Below, in pieces: positions 8,442 to 18,829 of a DNA stretch of 64,000 nt (position 1 is its first letter; every line of letters starts with the position of its first letter). Position numbers and translations under genes: made by a program. The stretch covers positions 36,934 to 100,933 of the forward strand of contig CAVYKN010000021.1 of NCBI GenBank assembly GCA_963769115.1. Direction: 5' to 3'. The DNA comes from DASTFY01 sp963769115. Its GTDB lineage: Bacteria > Actinomycetota > Acidimicrobiia > Acidimicrobiales > Ilumatobacteraceae. The notes beneath the pieces were generated by a model. It saw only the letters and a program-made list of their open reading frames with translations, ran no database searches and was not told where the DNA came from.

Positions 8442-8810
8442 ATGCCCACCCCCCGTCGCTCACGTCGCTTCGGCGGCAACGCCGCCCACCAGCGCCTCAT
8501 GATGGCCAACCTCGCCGCGTCCCTGTTCGCCGCCGAGGCCATCGTCACCACAGAGGCCAAGGCCAAGGCGCTGCGGCCCGTGGCCGAGAAGCTCATCACG
8601 AAGGCCAAGAAGGCCCAGGACGACGATCCGCTCCGGGTGCACCGCATCCGGCAGCTCCAGTCCTTCCTGGGCGATCGGGAGATGACGGCCAAGCTGGTCG
8701 ACCAGGTGGCGCCGCGCTACCTCGAGCGGCCGGGCGGCTACACCCGCATCCTGAAGCTGGGACCCCGCCAGGGCGACAACGCCCCCATGGCCCGCATCGA
8801 GCTGGTCTGA
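8442..8810 (+). CDS. rplQ: 50S ribosomal protein L17
   Basis: L17 (122 aa) begins MPTPRRSRRFGGNAAHQRLM, with ANLAASLFAAEAIVTTEAKA and a C-terminus GYTRILKLGPRQGDNAPMAR followed by IELV. It ends the alpha operon. Its stop codon is directly followed by a repeat that also occurs after purH. Confidence 0.96.
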   Translation: MPTPRRSRRFGGNAAHQRLMMANLAASLFAAEAIVTTEAKAKALRPVAEKLITKAKKAQDDDPLRVHRIRQLQSFLGDREMTAKLVDQVAPRYLERPGGYTRILKLGPRQGDNAPMARIELV

Positions 8811-8870
8811 GTCTTCGTCGCCATCCTGCGCTGCGCTTCGGCTGGCTCCTACTCGCTTCGCTCGGCAATG
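8811..8870. repeat. REP-like intergenic repeat, copy A (after rplQ)
   Basis: Immediately after the rplQ TGA comes GTCTTCGTCGCC and, about 30 nt later, GGCTCCTACTCGCTTCGCTC followed by GGC (8844-8866). Both blocks recur in the same order immediately after the purH TGA at 55257. The remaining sequence up to truA (8925) holds no other gene. Confidence 0.65.
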
Positions 8871-8924
8871 CGTCAAGCGACGTCGCCGTGCGCCGGGCAA
8901 GCCGGACGCACGGGGTGAAGTGAA

Positions 8925-9701
8925 GTGGGCAGGCTCCGGCTGCTCGTGGCCTATGACGGCTCGGGCTTCCACGGGTTCGCCCTGAACGACGGGGTGGCGA
9001 CGGTCGCCGGCGCGCTCACCGAGGCCATCGGCACCGTGCTCGGCCATCCTGTGGTGCTCACCGCCGCCGGCCGCACGGACACCGGCGTGCACGCCTGGGG
9101 CCAGGTCGTCAGCCTCGACGTGCCGGACGAGCAGCAGGAAGACCCGCTGGACCTGGACGCGCTGCGCCGCAGCGTCAACGCGCTGTGCGGACCGGCGGTG
9201 GTGGTGCGCTCGGCCGAGTGGGCGGCGCCCGACTTCGACGCCCGGTTCTCGGCCCGCTGGCGGCGCTACCACTACACGGTGCTCAACGACCCCGTGCCCG
9301 ACCCGTTCCTGGCCGGCACGACGTGGCACGTCGACCGGCCGCTGGACCTGCGGCTCATGCGCCTGGCCTGCGATCCCTTCGTCGGGGAGCACGACTTCTC
9401 CTCGTTCTGCCGCCGGCCCAAGCGGCCGGAGGGCGAGCCCCCGGCGACGCTCGTGCGGCGGGTCATGTCGGCCCGCTGGGACGACGTGGGGGACGTGCCC
9501 GGCCGCCTGCTGCGCTTCGAGATCGTGGCCAACGCCTTCTGCCACCAGATGGTCCGGTCGATCGTCGGCACGCTGGTGGAGGTGGGGCTGGGCCGGCGGT
9601 CGGCGGGCTCGATCCTCGACACGTTGCGGGCCCGGGACCGGGCCACCGCCGGCCAGCTCGCGCCGCCCGACGGTCTTTGCCTGTGGGAGGTCGGCTACTG
9701 A
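8925..9701 (+). CDS. truA: tRNA pseudouridine synthase A
   Basis: TruA makes pseudouridine at positions 38-40 of the tRNA anticodon arm. The catalytic Asp 52 lies in AAGRTDTGVHAWGQ. Other motifs are VAYDGSGFHGFAL near the N-terminus, FDARFSARWRRYHYTV, and FCHQMVRSIVGTLVEVGLGR. The 258-aa length is normal. The gene follows rplQ, as in many actinobacteria. GTG 8925 is preceded by a purine-rich stretch. Confidence 0.95.
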   Translation: MGRLRLLVAYDGSGFHGFALNDGVATVAGALTEAIGTVLGHPVVLTAAGRTDTGVHAWGQVVSLDVPDEQQEDPLDLDALRRSVNALCGPAVVVRSAEWAAPDFDARFSARWRRYHYTVLNDPVPDPFLAGTTWHVDRPLDLRLMRLACDPFVGEHDFSSFCRRPKRPEGEPPATLVRRVMSARWDDVGDVPGRLLRFEIVANAFCHQMVRSIVGTLVEVGLGRRSAGSILDTLRARDRATAGQLAPPDGLCLWEVGY

Positions 9702-9746
9702 TCTGCACGGGGCGAGATCGTCGCCCCTGCTGTTTGCTGCCGCTGT

Positions 9747-9775
9747 TTGCTGCGGCCCAGATCGGCCCGTATCCT
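9747..9775 (+). promoter_or_regulatory. Promoter of rplM-rpsI
   Basis: TTGCTG at 9747-9752 and TATCCT at 9770-9775 are separated by 17 bases and precede rplM by 27 nt. A direct duplication of the CTGTTTGCTGC segment lies at 9729-9754. The spacing is ideal for a housekeeping sigma factor. Confidence 0.6.
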
Positions 9776-9802
9776 TACTCGGTTCCCCTGAAGGAAGTCC
9801 TG

Positions 9803-10276
9803 ATGCGCACGTACTCGCCCAAAGCCAGTGAGATCACGCGGTCCTGGCACGTCATCGACGCCGAGGGCCTGGTCCTCGGTCGCCTGTGCACGGAGACCGC
9901 CCGCCTGCTGCGGGGCAAGCACAAGCCGGTCTTCGCTCCCCACCTGGACACCGGGGACCACGTCATCATCGTCAACGCCAGCAAGGTCGTGCTCACTGCC
10001 GGCAAGGCCGAGCGCGAGAACGTCTACCGCTACTCCGGCTACCCCGGCGGCCTCAAGCAGGAGAGCTACGCCGACCTGCTGGCCCGCAAGCCCGAGGAGG
10101 CCATCCGGCGCTCGGTGCGGGGGATGCTGCCGAAGGGCCCACTCGGCCGGCAGATGTTGAAGAAGCTCAAGGTGTACGGCGGACCCGAGCACCCGCACTC
10201 CGCGCAGGGTCCTGTGCCGCGGGAGCTGCCCCAGGCCATCGCCCGCCGGGCCGGACAGAAGCGCGCGGCGCGCTGA
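9803..10276 (+). CDS. rplM: 50S ribosomal protein L13
   Basis: L13 (157 aa) is an early 23S rRNA-binding assembly protein. It begins MRTYSPKASEITRSWHVIDA and contains GRLCTETARLLRGKHKPVF, GDHVIIVNASKVVLTAGK and RSVRGMLPKGPLGRQMLKKL. AAGGAAG upstream of ATG 9803 sets the start. It pairs with rpsI, the universal arrangement. Confidence 0.97.
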   Translation: MRTYSPKASEITRSWHVIDAEGLVLGRLCTETARLLRGKHKPVFAPHLDTGDHVIIVNASKVVLTAGKAERENVYRYSGYPGGLKQESYADLLARKPEEAIRRSVRGMLPKGPLGRQMLKKLKVYGGPEHPHSAQGPVPRELPQAIARRAGQKRAAR

Positions 10277-10295
10277 GCGCTGGAGAGGATCGAAC

Positions 10296-10688
10296 GTGAC
10301 CAAGCCCCTCACGCAGACCACCGGACGCCGGAAGGGAGCCGTCGCCCGCGTGCGCCTGCGTCCCGGCACCGGCGCCATCACCGTGAACCGCCGTCCCTTC
10401 GAGGACTACTTCCCTGTCGCCACCCACCGGATGCTCTCGTCGGAGGCGCTGCGGGTCACGAGCACCGAAGAGGTCTACGACATCGACGCCACTCTCGACG
10501 GTGGCGGCATCAGCGGCCAGGCCGGCGCCCTGCGCCTGGGCATCGCCCGTGCGCTGTGCGACCTGGATCCCGAGATGCGGGCCGGCCTCAAGCGGGCCGG
10601 TCTCCTCACCCGTGACCCGCGGGAGAAGGAGAGCAAGAAGGCCGGCCTCAAGAAGGCCCGCAAGGCGCCGCAGTACTCCAAGCGCTGA
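10296..10688 (+). CDS. rpsI: 30S ribosomal protein S9
   Basis: S9 (130 aa) reaches the P-site tRNA with its C-terminus. It shows TGRRKGAVARVRLRPGTGAI, a central GGGISGQAGALRLGIARALC and the basic tail GLKKARKAPQYSKR. It lies 19 nt after rplM. Confidence 0.97.
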   Translation: MTKPLTQTTGRRKGAVARVRLRPGTGAITVNRRPFEDYFPVATHRMLSSEALRVTSTEEVYDIDATLDGGGISGQAGALRLGIARALCDLDPEMRAGLKRAGLLTRDPREKESKKAGLKKARKAPQYSKR

Positions 10689-10811
10689 TGCACCCCCCCG
10701 GAAGCGGAGCTTCCGGCGGGGACCCCGCAGCTCCCGCCGGCCAATGTGCGCTGCGCCCCCAGTCGCGGCCGCGCAGCCGCGCTGAGCCCCGGCCCGCCCG
10801 GAGTCATCGAG

Positions 10812-12164
10812 GTGGCGCTGCGCTTCGGCACGGACGGGGTACGCGGCGTCGCCAACGCCGAGCTGACGCCTGAGCTGGCGCTGGTCCTCGGCCGCGCCGC
10901 AGCACGGGTCCTCGCCGCCGACCGGGCCGTCATCGGACGTGATCCCCGCCGTTCGGGGCCGATGATCGAAGGAGCGCTGGCGGCAGGGTTCGCGTCCGCA
11001 GGCTGCACCGTCGACCTCGTCGGCGTGGTGCCGACGCCGGCCGTGGCCCACCTGTCCGAGACGGGCGGCGGCATCGGCGCGGTCATCTCCGCGTCGCACA
11101 ACAACTTCGCCGACAACGGCATCAAGCTGTTCGCGCCGGGTGGCCGCAAGCTGCCCGACGACGTCGAAGAGGCCATCGAGACCGAGCTCGAGCGCGAGCT
11201 GGCCGGCGATGTCGGCGCCCGGCCCAGCGGCACCGGTGTCGGGGTGATCCGGCCGGACAACGAGGGTGCCCGCGTCTACGTGGACCACCTGGTCAGCTTG
11301 TTCCCGGACCCGGGGACCCTGACCGGTCTCGACATCGCGCTCGACTGCGCCAACGGGGCCACCAGTGCGATCGCGCCGGAGGTGTTCGATCGGCTCGGGG
11401 CGCGGGTGGTCGTCCGCGCGGCTGCTCCTGATGGTTCCAACATCAACGATCGCTGCGGCGCCACGCACCCGGAGCCGCTGGCCGACGCCGTCCGCGACGG
11501 CGCGTTCGAGCTCGGCCTGGCCTTCGACGGCGACGGCGACCGCCTGATCGCGGTCGACCACACCGGGGCCATCGTCGACGGCGACCACATCATCGCCATC
11601 TGCGCGCTCGACCTCGAACGGCGCGGGCAGCTCCGCGATCACACCGTCGTCGTGACGGTCATGACGAACCTCGGCTTCCGGCTGGCCATGGAGAAGGCCG
11701 GCATCCAGGTCGTGGAGACCGCGGTGGGCGACCGGTACGTGCTGGAGGCGCTGGAGGCCGGTCGCTACTCGATGGGGGGCGAGCAGAGCGGGCACGTGGT
11801 GTTCCCCGACCTCGCCACGACGGGTGACGGCATCCTCACCGGGCTCGTCCTCGCCGACGTGGTGCAACGGTCCGGTCGGACGCTGGCCGAGCTGGCTGCG
11901 GAGGCCATGACCCGCCTGCCCCAGGTCCTCGTGAACGTCCGCGTCAACTCGAACCCCTTGGCCCTCATGGACGCCGTGGCCAGGGAGATCGCTGCCGCCG
12001 AGGAGCGGCTGGGGCACGAAGGCCGCGTCCTCGTGCGCCCGAGCGGGACGGAGCCCCTGGTGCGGGTGATGGTCGAGGCGGCCAGCCACGACGAGGCCGA
12101 CGCCGTGGCCAACGAGCTGGCCGCCGCCCTGACCGCCGCGTCGGTGGGGGCCGGCCGAAAGTAG
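10812..12164 (+). CDS. glmM: Phosphoglucosamine mutase
   Basis: It converts glucosamine-6-phosphate to glucosamine-1-phosphate for UDP-GlcNAc. The 450-aa protein begins ALRFGTDGVRGVANAELTPE. The phosphoserine loop VISASHNNF has Ser 95. The metal loop is FDGDGDR, the sugar loop is GGEQSGHVVF, and the phosphate-binding RPSGTEPLVRVMVEA closes the protein. GTG 10812 matches the family N-terminus; an earlier in-frame codon at 10746 adds residues with no similarity. It feeds directly from the downstream glmS. Confidence 0.95.
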   Translation: MALRFGTDGVRGVANAELTPELALVLGRAAARVLAADRAVIGRDPRRSGPMIEGALAAGFASAGCTVDLVGVVPTPAVAHLSETGGGIGAVISASHNNFADNGIKLFAPGGRKLPDDVEEAIETELERELAGDVGARPSGTGVGVIRPDNEGARVYVDHLVSLFPDPGTLTGLDIALDCANGATSAIAPEVFDRLGARVVVRAAAPDGSNINDRCGATHPEPLADAVRDGAFELGLAFDGDGDRLIAVDHTGAIVDGDHIIAICALDLERRGQLRDHTVVVTVMTNLGFRLAMEKAGIQVVETAVGDRYVLEALEAGRYSMGGEQSGHVVFPDLATTGDGILTGLVLADVVQRSGRTLAELAAEAMTRLPQVLVNVRVNSNPLALMDAVAREIAAAEERLGHEGRVLVRPSGTEPLVRVMVEAASHDEADAVANELAAALTAASVGAGRK

Positions 12165-12175
12165 CCTGACCGGCC
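12162..12175 (+). promoter_or_regulatory. Leaderless -10 box of glmS
   Basis: TAGCCT at 12162-12167 lies 8 nt before the glmS ATG, and no Shine-Dalgarno sequence is present. The box overlaps the glmM stop region. This is one of many TANNNT boxes at this distance in the window. Confidence 0.55.
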
Positions 12176-15100
12176 ATGTGCGGGATCGTCGCCATCCTCA
12201 GCCGGCCTGCGGAGCGACTGACTCCCACCGACGCCGCCGTGCTGGAGGCGCTGGACAGCGCCCTGGCCGCCAGCTCGGACGACGGCAGCCCGGTGGCGGC
12301 GGTGCTCGACGCCGTGGCCGGCCACGCGACCATCGCCGACGAGCTGCTCCGGGGCGTGCCCGGCGTGCTCGCCCTGGCCGACCGGCCGGCGCTGGTCCTG
12401 GCCGTCGAGGCCCGGCTCGACCAGCTCGACGCGTTCGTGGCCACCAGGGAGGCCCTCGTCGAGGAGGGCGAGGGGACGTCCGACCCGCTCGGGACCGCCG
12501 ACATCGAGGAGACGAACGCCGCCCTGGTCAGGGCCAAGGACGTGCTGTGGGCGCTGCGGCGGGACCGCCTCCGCACGGCCGCCGCGGTATCGGCCCTCGC
12601 CGGTCGTGACGGCCGGACCACCGCACTGGCCGGCTTCTACGCCGTGCAGCTCGCACTGTCCGCCATCGACCGGCTCGAGGTCCGCGGGCGCGACTCCGCG
12701 GGCCTCCACCTGTTCGTCTGGGACCACGGGCTCGACCTCGACGATCCGGAGCTGTCGGCCCGTCTCGCCGCCCGCGGGGAGGACCCGCTCTACCCGTCCG
12801 GCGCGGTGCGGGTCGCCGGTGCCGCCCTGTCGTTCGTGTACAAGGCGGCGGCCGAGATCGGCGAGCTGGGCGACAACACGGCCGCGCTGCGGGCAGCCAT
12901 CCGCGACGACGGACTGCTCCACCTCGCCCTCGCTGCGCCCGGCGCGCGGTTGGCCGTGCTCGGCCACACCCGCTGGGCCAGCGTGGGCATCATCTCCGAG
13001 CCCAACGCCCATCCCGTCAACAGCGACGAGGACACTGGCGACGGCACGGTCGACACCGATGGTCCCTACGTCGTGGCGGCCCTCAACGGCGACGTCGACA
13101 ACCATGCGGACCTTCGGGCGCGGGCCGCGCTCGCCATCCCGTCGCCGATCACCACGGACGCCAAGGTCATCCCCGCGCTCGTGTCCCGGGAGGCGCGGCG
13201 CGCGGGCCTGGTGGAGGCGTTCCGTCGGACGGTCAGCACGTTCGACGGCTCGGTCGCCATCGCGGCGGCCAGCGCCGACGAGCCCGGTCAGGTGCTGCTG
13301 GCGCTCCGGGGGAGCGGGCAGGGCGTGTACATCGGCCTCGCCGACGACGTGACGATCGTGGCCAGCGAGCCGTACGGGCTGGTGGAGGTCACCGACCGCT
13401 ACGTCCGCATGGACGGCGAGACACCGGCCCACCCCGACCAGCCGTTGAGCAACGGCCAGGTCGTGACGCTCACGGCCGCCGCGGCCGGCGAGGTCGACGG
13501 GGTCGTGCGGCTGGCCTACGACGGCACGCCGCTGCCGGTCCGTCCCGATGAGATCGTGCAGGCCGAGGTGACGACGCGCGACATCGACCGCGGCGATGCC
13601 CCCCACTTCCTGCTGAAGGAGATCAGGGAGGCGCCGCTGAGCTTCGCCAAGACCTTGCGTGGCCACATCGTCGAGCAGGACGGTGATCTGCGGGTGGCCC
13701 TGGGCGATCAGGTCCTGCCGCCGTCCGTGCGGACGAGGCTGGAGAGCGGCGACCATCCGGCGGGTCCTGTGCATCGGCCAGGGCACGGCCGCGGTGGCCT
13801 CGCAGTCCGTCGCCGCGCTGCTGGCCCGCCTGTCGCACGACCAGCTCGACATCGACCCCATCACCGCCACGGAGCTGTCCGGCTTCCACCTGCGGCCCCG
13901 GATGGACGACACCCTCGTCATCGCCGTCAGCCAGAGCGGGACCACGACGGACACCAACCGCACTGTGGACCTGGCCCGGGCCAGGGGCGCGGCCGTGATC
14001 GGCATCGTCAACCGCCGGCAGAGCGACCTCACGGACAAGGCCGACGGCGTGCTCTACACGTCCGACGGACGCGACGTGGAGATGAGCGTCGCCTCCACGA
14101 AGGCCTTCTACTCGCAGGTCGCCGCAGGTGCGCTGCTGGCCTGCGCCATCACCGAGGTGGCCGGGTGCGGCAGCGACGACGAGCGGCACACGCTCCTCGC
14201 CGGTCTCCGCGAGCTGCCCGCGGCGCTGCACCGCGTGCTCGCGCTGCAGCCCGAGATCGCGGAGGTGGCCCGCCGGCTGGCCCCGTCCCGCCGCTACTGG
14301 GCCGTGGTGGGGAACGGGCCCAACACGGTGGCCGCCGAGGAGATCCGGATCAAGCTCAGCGAGCTCTGCTACAAGTCGATCGCCTGCGACGTCACCGAGG
14401 ACAAGAAGCACATCGACCTCTCGTCGGAGCCGCTGATCCTGGTGTGCGCGGCCGGGCTGGTCGGGTCGACGGCGGACGACGTGGCCAAGGAGGTCGCGAT
14501 CTTCCGTGCCCACAAGGCGGCGCCGGTCGTCATCGCCACCGAAGGCGAGGAGCGCTTCCGCGCCGCGCCGGCGGTCATCACCGTTCCCCGTGTCGAGCCC
14601 GAGCTGGCGTTCGTGCTGGCGGCCATGGTCGGCCACCTGTTCGGGTACGAGGCCGCGCTCGCCATCGACGCGCTGGCCCGGCCGTTGCGCGAGGCGCGCG
14701 AGGTGATCGAGCTCGCGGTCGGGACGGGAGCGCCGGAGCACGACGAGCTGCTCGACGGGTTGCGCGAGTCGCTCATCCCGCTGGCCCAGCGCTTCTCGGA
14801 CGGGCTCCGCAGCGGCGCCTACGACGGCAACCTGGAGGCGTCCACGGCGGTGGCGCTGGTCGGCCGGCTGCGGGACATCGCCAGCGAGGCGCCCCTCGAG
14901 TCCTACCAGCGGGAGTCCGGGCGGCTGGCCACCCCGGCGGGCCTCGTCGACGACCTGACCACCTCGCTGAGCCGGGCCATCGAGGAGCTGACGCGGCCGG
15001 TCGACGCCATCAAGCACCAGGCCAAGACCGTGACCGTCGGGATCTCCCGGTCGGACGAGGCGCTGCTCGATCGAGAGCTCGTGCAGGCCGTCCTGGCCGC

Positions 15101-15626
15101 CGGTGCGCCCCGCGAGCGGCTGGGGTACACGACGCTGCGCTCGCTGGCCGCGCTCGATCCGGCGGTGGAGTCCGTGGTCGGGTTCACGCGGTACGCCATC
15201 GAAGGGGACCCAGCGGACGGCACGGCCACCATCGAGATCGTCGACCGCGGCGGCGTGTCGCTGAGCGTGCCGTCGCGCGTCGACCGCAACCCGCAGCTCC
15301 AGGGCACGAAGCGCCGGGTGGCGATGGAGCGCGAGCTGCTCGTCGCCCGCGGCCGCAGCGACGGCCGGACGGTGCTGATGGTGCCCGAGGTGAAGGGTTC
15401 GCAGTGCACCGGCATCACCCTCGTGCACGCAGTCTTCGCCGAGCGGCTGCCCGCGCCGGTGGCCCGGGCCGTGCTGCAGGGATGGGACCGCCGGTACGAC
15501 CGGCTCGTCGACTGGGTGACGGAGACCGAGGGCGGGTTCCGGGACGACCTGCTGGCCGAGATCCCGGTGATCGACCTCCTGACGGTGCCGGTCAGCGACC
15601 TGGCCGAGCTGTGGCGTCCGAGCTGA
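12176..15626 (+). CDS. glmS: Giant GlmS-like glutamine-fructose-6-phosphate aminotransferase
   Basis: A class II glutamine amidotransferase plus two SIS domains, expected to make glucosamine-6-phosphate. The nucleophile is Cys 2 in MCGIVAIL. About 145 extra residues separate it from LEVRGRDSAG (168-177). GHTRWASVG (263-271) and LNGDVDNHADL (303-313) complete the glutaminase. SIS1 has VSQSGTTTDTNRT (about 582) and STKAFYSQV; SIS2 has VVGNGPNTVAAEEI (about 710). A region of roughly 300 residues follows, with AIKHQAKTVTVGISR near 950 recalling the normal GlmS end. The total is about 1,149 aa against the usual 600-620. One frameshift near 13,750 must be repaired, and the long first frame past it is spurious. 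Its place after glmM supports the role. Confidence 0.85.
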
Positions 15627-15654
15627 CGCCGGCGGGGGAGGCGTCGAGCGGCCC

Positions 15655-16020
15655 GTGATCGGCGTGGGTCTCGACCTGGTCGACATCGAGCGGTTCCGGG
15701 CCGTGCTGGTCCGCCAGCCGGCGCTGCGCGAGCGGCTCTTCACCGGCGACGAGCTGGCCCTGGCGGACGCCCGCCGGGACCCGGTGCCCGCGCTGGCGGT
15801 GCGCTTCGCCGCCAAGGAGGCCGTGATGAAGGCGCTCGGCGTGGGCCTCGGCGCGTTCGGCTTCCACGACGTCGAGGTGCTGAAGCTCGACTCCGGCGCG
15901 CCCGAGCTGCGGATCACGGGTGCCGCCGCGGTCCTGGCCGGCGAGCGCGGCGTCACCGGCTGGCACATCTCGCTCAGCCACTCGGTGACGACGGCGGGAG
16001 CGGTGGTCAGCGCGCTCTGA
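15655..16020 (+). CDS. acpS: Holo-[acyl-carrier-protein] synthase
   Basis: AcpS transfers 4'-phosphopantetheine from CoA to acyl carrier protein. The 121-aa product starts at GTG 15655 with IGVGLDLVDIERF, where the Asp residues bind magnesium. RFAAKEAVMKALGVG is the second motif with the catalytic Glu, and WHISLSHSVTTAGAVV ends it. It follows glmS by 28 nt. Confidence 0.95.
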   Translation: MIGVGLDLVDIERFRAVLVRQPALRERLFTGDELALADARRDPVPALAVRFAAKEAVMKALGVGLGAFGFHDVEVLKLDSGAPELRITGAAAVLAGERGVTGWHISLSHSVTTAGAVVSAL

Positions 16021-16027
16021 CGGGTTC

Positions 16028-16039
16028 TACCCTGGGGCG
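16028..16039 (+). promoter_or_regulatory. Leaderless -10 box of the aldehyde dehydrogenase
   Basis: TACCCT at 16028-16033 lies 6 nt before ATG 16040, with no ribosome binding site between. Confidence 0.5.
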
Positions 16040-17444
16040 ATGTCCTTCGTCGCCGAACCGACCGTCCCGCTCAGCCCGGGCGAGGTGGTCAAGGCGATGC
16101 GGGCGGCCCACGAAGAGGGGCTCCTGCGGGACGTGGCCGCCCGCAAGGCCCAGCTGCGCCAGCTCCGGCGGCTCCTGGTCGAGAACGAGGAGCGGCTGCT
16201 CGGCGCGCTGGCCGCCGACCTCGGCAAGCCCGCGATCGAGGGCTACGCGGCGGACGTCGGCTTCACCGTGCGCGAGATCAGCGAGATCCTGGACCACCTC
16301 GACCGCTGGGTGAAGCCCCGCCCGGTCCACGTGCCGATGGTGGCCCGGCCCGGGAAGGCCTGGATCGTCCCGGAGCCGCTCGGGGTGGTGCTGGTGATCG
16401 CCCCCTGGAACTACCCGATCCAGCTCCTGCTGGCCCCGCCGCGGCGGCGCTGGCGGCCGGCAACCCGGTCGTGCTCAAGCCCTCCGAGATCAGCGGGCAC
16501 ACGGCGACCGCGCTGGCCGAGCTCGTGCCCCGCTACCTGGACGAGCGGGTGGTCGGCGGTGGTGACCGGCGGCGTCGAGCGAGACGACCGCGCTGCTGGC
16601 CGAGCGCTTCGACCACATCTTCTACACCGGCAACGGTCGGGTCGGCCGCGTCGTCATGACCGCGGCCGCGCAGCACCTCACGCCGGTCACCCTGGAGCTC
16701 GGCGGCAAGAGCCCGGCCGTCGTCGCCGCCGACGCCAACCTGGCCGTGGCGGCCCGTCGCATCGCCTGGGCCAAGTTCCTCAACGCCGGTCAGACCTGCG
16801 TCGCGCCGGACTACGTGCTCGTCGACCGATCGGTCGGAGCCGCGCCTGGTGGAGCTCCTGCGCGACGCGGTCGCGGACATGTACGGGGCCGATCCGCAGG
16901 CCAGCCGCGACTTCGCCCGCATCGTCAACGACCACCACTTCTCCCGCCTCGTCGGCCTGCTCGACGCCGGCGGCTACGGCACGGTCGCCTGCGGCGGTGG
17001 GCACGATCGGGCCACGCGCTACGTCGCGCCCACGGTGCTGCCGGGGTCGATTCCGGCGCCGCGGTGATGGGCGAGGAGATCTTCGGCCCGATCCTCCCGG
17101 TGCTGGCGGTCGACGACGTCGACGAGGCCATCGCCTTCATCAACGAGCGGGACAAGCCGCTCGCCCTCTACGTCTTCGGCGGGGACGCCGCCACGACGAA
17201 GGTGGTCGAGCGCACCTCGGCCGGCGGCGTGTGCATCAACCACGCCGTGCTGCACGTGGCCGTGCCCGACCTGCCCTTCGGCGGGGTGGGCGAGAGCGGC
17301 ATGGGCGCGTACCACGGCCAGGCCGGGTTCGACCGCTTCAGCCACCTGAAGTCGGTGCTGGCCAAGCCGACCCGCCCCGACCCGCCGGTCCTCTATCCCC
17401 CGTACAGCCGCATCAAGCGCTGGCTCATCCGCCGCGCCGTGTGA
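16040..17444 (+). CDS. NAD(P)-dependent aldehyde dehydrogenase (several frameshifts)
   Basis: Aldehyde dehydrogenase superfamily, oxidising aldehydes to acids. The recoverable product, about 468 aa, contains VLVIAPWNYPIQLLLAP, the cofactor motif FYTGNGRVGRVV, the catalytic Glu in LELGGKSPAVV, the catalytic Cys in FLNAGQTCVAPDYVL, GEEIFGPILPV and PFGGVGESGMGAYHG. Breaks lie near 16,435 (C run one short), 16,560 and 16,580 (extra G and C), 16,828 (extra G) and 17,045 (G run one short). The C-terminal SRIKRWLIRRAV tail is hydrophobic-basic, as in membrane-associated fatty aldehyde dehydrogenases. Substrate cannot be told from sequence. Confidence 0.88.
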
Positions 17445-17457
17445 GGCCGCGGCTGCC

Positions 17458-18829
17458 GTGATCCCGGTCGTCACGCCCGCCGAGATGGGCGAGATCGACG
17501 CTGCCGCCCCCGAACCGGTGGAGGAGCTGATCGAGCGGGCCGGCGCGGCGGTGGCGCGGGCCGCCGTCGCCATGCTGGGCGGCACGTACGGGCGGCGGGT
17601 GGTGGTCATCGCCGGCAAGGGCAACAACGGCAACGACGGCCGGGCCGCGGCGCCGGCGGCTGGCGCGCCGGGGCGTCGCCGGTCGCGGTGGTCGAGGCGG
17701 CCGAGGTCCCGGCGCCGGATCGACGGCGCCGACCTGGTCATCGACGCCGCCTACGGCACCGGGTTCCGCGGGACCTGGGACGGCGCCGGACACCGGCGAC
17801 GCGAAGGTGCTGGCGGTCGACATCCCGAGCGGGGTCGACGGGTTGACCGGCGCGGCCGGCGACGGCGTGCTCCACGCCGACCGCACCGTCACGTTCGCGG
17901 CGATGAAGCCGGGCCTGCTGCTCCCGCCGGGATCGGTCTACGCCGGCGAGATCGAGGTGGCCGACATCGGCCTCGATGTCAGCCGCGCCCGTGCCCATCT
18001 GGTGACCGCGGGCCGACGTGGCCGCTGGCTGGCTGCCGCGGGCCGCCGACACCCACAAGTGGCACGCCGCGGTGGCCGTCGTGGCCGGCTCGCCCGGCAT
18101 GTCGGGCGCGGCCCGCCTGGTCACGGCGGCGGCGCATGCGGACCGGCGCCGGCTACGTGCGCCTCTCGACCCGGGCGGGCAGCACGACCCCGGCGTGCCG
18201 ACCGAGGCGGTGACCCGGTCGCTGCCCCCGGCCTCGTGGGCGGCGACGGTGACGAAGGACCTCGACCGGTTCAAGGCGCTGGTCGTCGGGCCCGGGCTGG
18301 GCCGCAGCGACGCCACCACCGCCGAGGTGCGCGAGCTGGTGGCCGAGGCGCAGGTGCCGGTCGTGGTCGACGGCGACGGGCTGTTCGCGCTGGCCTGGTC
18401 GGCCGACGGCGCCGCGGCGCTCCTGCGGGACCGGCCGGGGCCGACCGGTGCTGACGCCCCACGACGGCGAGTTCGCGCTGCTGGCCGGGCGCAAGCCGGG
18501 CGCGGACCGCCTCGCCGCGGCGCGGGAGCTGGCCGCGGCGACCGGTGCGGTCGTGCTGCTGAAGGGCCCGGCGACCGTCGTGGCCGAGCCCGGCCGGCGC
18601 CGTGCTGCGTCGTCGACCGCAGGCGACGAGCGGCTGGCCACGGCAGGCACCGGGGACGTGCTGTCCGGGATCATCGGCGCCCTGCTCGCGCAGCAGGTGC
18701 CCGGCGTTCGAGGCGGCCGCGGCCGGCGCGCTGGCTGCACGGGCGCGCCGCGGCGAGCGGGCCCGGCCGGGGGCTGGTCGCCGTCGGACCTGCCCGGGCT
18801 GCTGCCGGGCGTCGCTGGAGTCCCTGTGA
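17458..18829 (+). CDS. nnr: Bifunctional NAD(P)H-hydrate epimerase / dehydratase (frameshifted)
   Basis: Repairs hydrated NADH and NADPH. The N-terminal epimerase domain (YjeF_N) shows VVVIAGKGNNGNDGR, GADLVIDAAYGTGF and AVDIPSGVDGLTG. The C-terminal ADP-dependent dehydratase domain shows VVAGSPGMSGAARLVTAAA, KALVVGPGLGRSDATT, VVVDGDGLFAL, LTPHDGEFALLAG and ATAGTGDVLSGIIGALLAQ. At least six single-base breaks occur between 17,650 and 18,760. Reconstruction of the first two suggests extra C bases. Total length, about 455 aa, is usual for the fused enzyme. It ends in a GTGA overlap with alr. Confidence 0.9.

Noticed and set aside
13740..13770. Programmed ribosomal frameshifting in glmS
   Set aside because: No slippery heptamer or obvious downstream pseudoknot is visible, and the same kind of single-base break occurs in dozens of unrelated genes.
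11765..15968. Very long minus-strand frames (757 and 781 aa) opposite glmM and glmS
   Set aside because: They mirror the codon bias of the plus-strand genes, have low-complexity Arg/Gly/His-rich translations and no domain motifs.
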